From NCBI GenBank assembly GCA_964650975.1, contig CAZYWA010000074.1, positions 1,156 to 21,210 of the forward strand: 20,055 bases of DNA. The letters are read 5' to 3'. The position numbers were made by a program, and so were the translations under genes. Every line of letters starts with the position of its first letter. Positions within the stretch are counted from its first letter, which is position 1. The notes below the pieces were generated by a model. The model ran no database searches, was not told the origin of the DNA, and saw only the letters and a program-made list of their open reading frames with translations. Source of the DNA: CAZYWA01 sp964650975 [NCBI: uncultured bacterium]. Lineage in GTDB: Bacteria > JADJOY01. This document shows, piece by piece, positions 16,502 through 20,055 of this stretch.

Positions 16502-19111
16502 ATGCGCCCTTGGCCGGATTCGGTGGCTGCTTCCCCGCTTGGCTCGACGCCCCGGTTTGAATGTGCTCGGCGGCTCGCCTTGGTTCTGGCAGCGCTGCTC
16601 GCGCTTGCGGGCGCGGCGCGGGCGCAGAGCGATCCGGATGCCGGTGAAGATGCGGAAGCCGGGCGCGAAGCGAGGGAAGGGCCGATCCAGTTCCGCGAGC
16701 GTTACTTCGAGTCGCGCCGATCGAAGCCCGGGGACGCAAGCTTCGACACGGCGCGCGCTCGGCTCGCCGCGCTGATCCAGATGGAGGCCCAGATCGCGGC
16801 CGCGGGCCAACCGCCGCGGTTCTCGACCCAGGCATGGGCGAGTATCGGGCCGGAGCCCATCAACCTCGGCCAGACGCCGGGCTACGTGAGCGACGTGAGC
16901 GGGCGCGTCACGTCGCTCGCCATCGACGCGATCGACGGCGCCGTCTACATCGGTGGGGCTCAGGGTGGCGTCTGGAAGACCACCAACGACGGCAATACCT
17001 GGTCGCCGATCGGCGACACGCTGGGATCGCTCGCGATCGGCGCCATCGCCGTCGATCCGGCGGCGCACGCACCGGGGCAGGGAACGATCTACGTGGGGAC
17101 CGGCGAGGCGAACGGGTCGTGTGACAGCTACGGCGGAGTGGGGATCTTCAAGTCGGTTGACTCCGGTGCCAGCTGGAGCGGCCCGCTCGGCAACGCGCAG
17201 CTCGGCAACCGGTCCATCGGTTCGATCGCCATCGATCGCGCCGACTCCAGTCATCTGTTCGCGGCCAGCACGCGCGGATACTTCGGCGCGGATTGCGTCC
17301 CGGGCACGACGCTACCGAACCGCGGGATCTACGAGTCGAGCGACGGCGGCAACACCTGGACGCACCGGACGCTCGGGAACACCAGCGCGTCCGTCGTGAT
17401 GCAGGACCCGTTCACGCCGACCACCTGGTGGGGCGCGCTCAACTACAGTCCCGCCGATACGGGGACCCAGAACGGCGGTCTCGTGAAGTCGACGAACAAC
17501 GGGACCACGTGGATCCAGCAAGTCGGCGTCGCGGCGGGGCTGCCCGCGATCGTGGTGAGCACCAACCCGGAGAACGACTGGTCACGGGCGTGGATCACGG
17601 GCACGGTCGACAATCCGACCACGCCCACCCAGTCGATCCTCTACGTCGGCAACGGACTCAACCTGGGCAGCGTCTACAAGTCGACCGGTGGAACGAGCTG
17701 GAGCCAGCTCGGCGGCGGCGCGCTCGCCTATTGCTCCGGCCAGTGCTGGTACGACTTGCCGCTCCTCGTTGAGCCCGGGAACCCGAGCATCTTCTACACG
17801 GGCGGTGGCCCCAGCTACTCGTCGCCCTATTTCTTCCAGCGCTCGAACGATGGAGGCTCCACGTTCTCGAGCAAGATCATCAGCGCCGACGCGGGCACGT
17901 CGCTGCATCCGGACATGCACGCGATCGCGACCTGGCCGGGTCAGCCCAACCGCCTGTGGGTGGGGAACGATGGCGGAGTCTGGCGATCGAACGATCGCGG
18001 CGATCACTGGGTCGACCTCAACGAAGGGTTGCCGCTCACGCAGTTCACGGCGTGCGATCTGGACCCCACCGGGGCCAAGCGCGTCTATGCGGGCTCGCAG
18101 GACAACGGCACCGAAGGCTGGATGGGGTCGAGCAGCTGGATGATGCTCGACGGCGGCGACGGCGGATACGCGCTGATCGATCCGGTGCATCCCAGCAATC
18201 TGGTGCACACCTACTTCAACCGGACCGGAGGGCCGATCGAAGTCGCGTTCACGACCGGCGGCTTCTCGACGACGAGCGGGCACTATGTCGTGTCGGCGGC
18301 CCCGGGGAACGGCATCCCGATCCAGAACGCCGATCAGACGTTCGAGCGCGTGCTCTTCTACGCGCCGATCCACCTCGATCACGGCGCCACCACAACGCTC
18401 TATTTCGGGACCAACCACCTGTGGCGCGCGCCCAACTTCTTCGCCAACGGCGGGCACGGGAACGAGTTCTCGATGGTCGGCGTTCCCGCTGACGACCTCA
18501 CGGGGGGCAACGGTGCGGTGAGCGCCATCGAGACGTTCGCCAGCCCGACGCCGGGCGCCAACGCGGACGTCATCTATACCGGCTCCGACACCGGCCACGT
18601 CTTCCGGGTGACCAATGCCACGAACGCCTCGCCCACGTGGGCGGAAGTGGACGTTGGCGCCTCGGCGCTCTTCGTGTCCGACATCGTGATCGATCCGTCG
18701 AATGCGAGCGTGGTCTACGCGTCGCGCGCCGGCTTCTCGGGGAGCGCCGGTCAGAACGTGCGCAAGTCGATCGATGGCGGCGCCAGCTGGAGCCCCGCGG
18801 CAAACGGCATTCCGGACATCCCGGTGAACGCATTGGCGCTCGACCCGCTGTTCGCCAACCGCATCTGGGCGGGCACCGACATCGGCGTCTACGTGTCGAG
18901 CGACGCCGGCGCCAACTGGGCACCGTTTAGCTCCGGGTTACCCCGCGTCGCGGTCTTCGACCTCAAGGCGCGAAGCTCGACGAAGGAGCTGGTCGCCTGC
19001 ACCCACGGCCGCGGTGCCTTCCTCTTGTCCCTGGACCCGAGCCTGATCTTCTCGGACGACTTCGAATCGAAGAACACCGCGGCGTGGTCGTCGACCGCGG
19101 GTGGATCGTGA
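16502..19111 (+). CDS. Secreted Asp-box (BNR-like) beta-propeller protein
   Basis: An 869-residue exported protein. Signal peptide: basic RR followed by LALVLAALLALAGAARA, cleavage after about residue 41 (ARA-QS). After an acidic linker comes a charged helical stretch (FRERYFESRRSKPGDASFDTARARLAAL), then a long repeat domain carrying at least eight Asp-box motifs of the S.D.G..W type: TNDGNTW, SVDSGASW, SSDGGNTW, STNNGTTW, SNDGGSTF, SNDRGDHW, SIDGGASW and SSDAGANW. Asp-boxes mark sialidase/VPS10-like propeller blades and often occur without enzyme activity. The C-terminus is IFSDDFESKNTAAWSSTAGGS. The role is probably glycan binding or adhesion, but this is not proven. The ATG at 16502 has AGGG only two bases upstream; a GTG at 16523 is an alternative. 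A close paralog follows. Confidence 0.85.
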   Translation: MRPWPDSVAASPLGSTPRFECARRLALVLAALLALAGAARAQSDPDAGEDAEAGREAREGPIQFRERYFESRRSKPGDASFDTARARLAALIQMEAQIAAAGQPPRFSTQAWASIGPEPINLGQTPGYVSDVSGRVTSLAIDAIDGAVYIGGAQGGVWKTTNDGNTWSPIGDTLGSLAIGAIAVDPAAHAPGQGTIYVGTGEANGSCDSYGGVGIFKSVDSGASWSGPLGNAQLGNRSIGSIAIDRADSSHLFAASTRGYFGADCVPGTTLPNRGIYESSDGGNTWTHRTLGNTSASVVMQDPFTPTTWWGALNYSPADTGTQNGGLVKSTNNGTTWIQQVGVAAGLPAIVVSTNPENDWSRAWITGTVDNPTTPTQSILYVGNGLNLGSVYKSTGGTSWSQLGGGALAYCSGQCWYDLPLLVEPGNPSIFYTGGGPSYSSPYFFQRSNDGGSTFSSKIISADAGTSLHPDMHAIATWPGQPNRLWVGNDGGVWRSNDRGDHWVDLNEGLPLTQFTACDLDPTGAKRVYAGSQDNGTEGWMGSSSWMMLDGGDGGYALIDPVHPSNLVHTYFNRTGGPIEVAFTTGGFSTTSGHYVVSAAPGNGIPIQNADQTFERVLFYAPIHLDHGATTTLYFGTNHLWRAPNFFANGGHGNEFSMVGVPADDLTGGNGAVSAIETFASPTPGANADVIYTGSDTGHVFRVTNATNASPTWAEVDVGASALFVSDIVIDPSNASVVYASRAGFSGSAGQNVRKSIDGGASWSPAANGIPDIPVNALALDPLFANRIWAGTDIGVYVSSDAGANWAPFSSGLPRVAVFDLKARSSTKELVACTHGRGAFLLSLDPSLIFSDDFESKNTAAWSSTAGGS

Positions 19112-19125
19112 AGGAGACAACGGTC

Positions 19126-19194
19126 ATGTCGCTTTTCGAGGAGTGTGTCCACGACCCATACTTCATCGGCATCGGCTCGCTCGCGGTGGTTTGA
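19126..19194 (+). CDS. Candidate 22-residue small ORF
   Basis: Just after the propeller gene's stop, AAGGAG at 19111-19116 lies nine bases before an ATG that opens MSLFEECVHDPYFIGIGSLAVV and stops at TGA 19192-19194. The ribosome binding site is among the best in the window, but the product is very short and I do not recognise it. It may be a leader peptide, a real small protein or chance. It ends on the -35 box of the candidate promoter for the next gene. Confidence 0.25.
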   Translation: MSLFEECVHDPYFIGIGSLAVV

Positions 19195-19219
19195 CCCACG
19201 GTAGGTATGGACCTATCAG
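19191..19219 (+). promoter_or_regulatory. Candidate sigma70-type promoter of the second propeller gene
   Basis: TTGACC at 19191-19196 and TATCAG at 19214-19219 are separated by 17 bases, giving an expected start of transcription near 19226, about 20 bases before the ATG. The boxes match five and four of six consensus bases. AGGAGG at 19232-19237, nine bases before the ATG, is the ribosome binding site. Confidence 0.45.
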
Positions 19220-19246
19220 AGGGCATCGTTCAGGAGGGGGGCAAGC

Positions 19247-20000
19247 ATGAAAGCGTCTCTAGAGATTCGACGTCTGAAACTCGCTTTGGCCGGGCTCGGC
19301 ACCGTGCTGGCTTTGGTTGGAGCGGCTCACGCGCAGGCAGGCGCCGATCCGGACGCAACATCGGACGATGACCGTGAGGAGATGGAGGGACCGGTCCAGC
19401 TTCGCGAGCAGTATTTCCACATGCGTCGGGAGAAGCCGGGCGATTCCAGCTTCGACGCAGCCCGCGCCAGGCTCGACGCGGTGCGGTTCTTCGAGGGACA
19501 GATCGCCGATCAGGACCACGGCCGGCTGCCACGGTTCTCCACGCTGGCTTGGTCGAACGTGGGCCCGGCACCGATCAACAACGGGCAGACGCCCGGCAGC
19601 TCGCCGCAGTATCCGAGTGACGTGAGCGGACGCGTGACTGCGATCGCGATCGATCCGATCGACAACGCGGTCTACGTCGGCGGTGCGCAGGGCGGTGTCT
19701 GGAGGAGCACCAACAACGGTGCGAACTGGACGGCGGTGGGCGACACGTTCCAATCGCTGGCGATCGGGTCGATCGCGGTGGACCCGGCGAGCCACGCGGT
19801 CGGCCACGGCACGATCTACGTGGGCACGGGCGAGGGGAACCAGTCGTGCGACAGCTACGGCGGTGTCGGCATCTACAAGTCGACCGACTCCGGAGCCACG
19901 TGGAGCGGCCCGCTCGGCACCGCGCAATTCGGCAACCGCGCGGTTGGCTGGATGGCGGTGGATCGAACCAACTCGAACCGTGTGCTCGCGGCCAGCAGCC
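19247..20000 (+). CDS. Second Asp-box propeller paralog, truncated or cut at about 20000
   Basis: ATG at 19247 with AGGAGG nine bases upstream. The signal peptide (LKLALAGLGTVLALVGAAHA) is cleaved near residue 29. The product then follows the upstream 869-residue protein closely: GPVQLREQYFHMRREKPGDSSFDAARARL, PSDVSGRVTAIAID, GGAQGGVW, GTIYVGTGEGNQSCDSYGGVGIYKS and DSGATWSGPLG. It has a four-residue insertion after GQTPG. Asp-boxes STNNGANW and STDSGATW are present. Homology runs for about 251 residues to RVLAASSR and then stops. The frame stays open to the window end, but the sequence there reads as the end of a gene on the other strand. So it is either a truncated paralog or interrupted by a rearrangement or assembly join. 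Confidence 0.75.
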
Positions 20001-20003
20001 GAC

Positions 20004-20055
20004 TTAACGGCGCTTCTTGCCTTTCTTCGCGGCCTTCTTTGCAGCTTTTTTCTTG
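20004..20055 (-). CDS. Lys/Ala-rich C-terminus of an unidentified protein, partial
   Basis: Read on the minus strand, the last 52 bases encode ...KKKAAKKAAKKGKKRR followed by TAA (20004-20006). Low-complexity Lys/Ala tails of this kind end many bacterial nucleic-acid-binding proteins, such as HU or histone H1-like proteins, some topoisomerases and some ribosome-associated proteins. Only the tail is in the window, so no family can be named. Codon use (AAG/AAA with GCC/GCG/GCA) and the clean stop make a real gene end more likely than an accidental opening. Confidence 0.6.
   Translation of the reverse strand, partial: KKKAAKKAAKKGKKRR

Overview
The window is a high-GC (visibly above 65%) stretch of a Gram-negative bacterial chromosome. 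Several secreted lipoproteins, a membrane-bound O-acyltransferase and a proteobacterial-type HrpB helicase point to a Gram-negative cell envelope. The Gly-rich lipoprotein linker, the dockerin-like C-terminus and the Asp-box surface proteins with a C-terminal DDFES..T.AWS motif would fit a Myxococcota-like or related deltaproteobacterial, or an acidobacterial, lineage. This placement is inference and the exact phylum is not settled by the sequence.

Layout. 3-557: end of a two-LysM-domain protein whose start lies outside the window. 724-3755: a TCA-cycle operon mdh-sucC-sucD, with sucC and sucD overlapping. 4313-3888 and 6334-4301 (minus strand): a small TPR lipoprotein overlapping the end of a large TIG plus beta-helix lipoprotein gene. 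8654-6534 (minus): a 706-aa lipoprotein of unknown function ending in a dockerin-like calcium-loop pair. 12541-8838 (minus): a three-gene operon of a TPR/multi-TM protein, an MBOAT O-acyltransferase and an SGNH-type membrane-anchored partner, most likely a polysaccharide O-acylation module. 12635-13615: an exported calcineurin-like phosphoesterase, divergent from that operon and closed by a strong intrinsic terminator. 13864-16410: hrpB. 16502-19111: a secreted Asp-box beta-propeller protein. It is preceded by a nonsense-bearing 3' tail of a related gene and followed by a close paralog (19247 onward) whose homology stops at about 20000. A minus-strand gene with a Lys/Ala-rich C-terminus begins there.

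The least ordinary element is a family of intergenic hairpin elements at four places (3758-3870, 6407-6481, 8745-8817, 13685-13796). The typical unit is GGAG directly followed by a stem of variable sequence and a conserved loop close to GGTCYCTC, often with a GCGATCGATCGC flank. Units occur in inverted pairs, resembling REP/REPIN elements. Their unusual trait is that the loop is conserved while the stems change in a compensated way. No transposase or RAYT gene is in the window.

Intergenic gaps are all under 300 bases: 558-723, 3756-3887, 6335-6533, 8655-8837, 12542-12634, 13616-13863, 16411-16501 and 19112-19246. Their contents are given in the feature entries. No rRNA, tRNA, CRISPR array or complete insertion sequence was seen.
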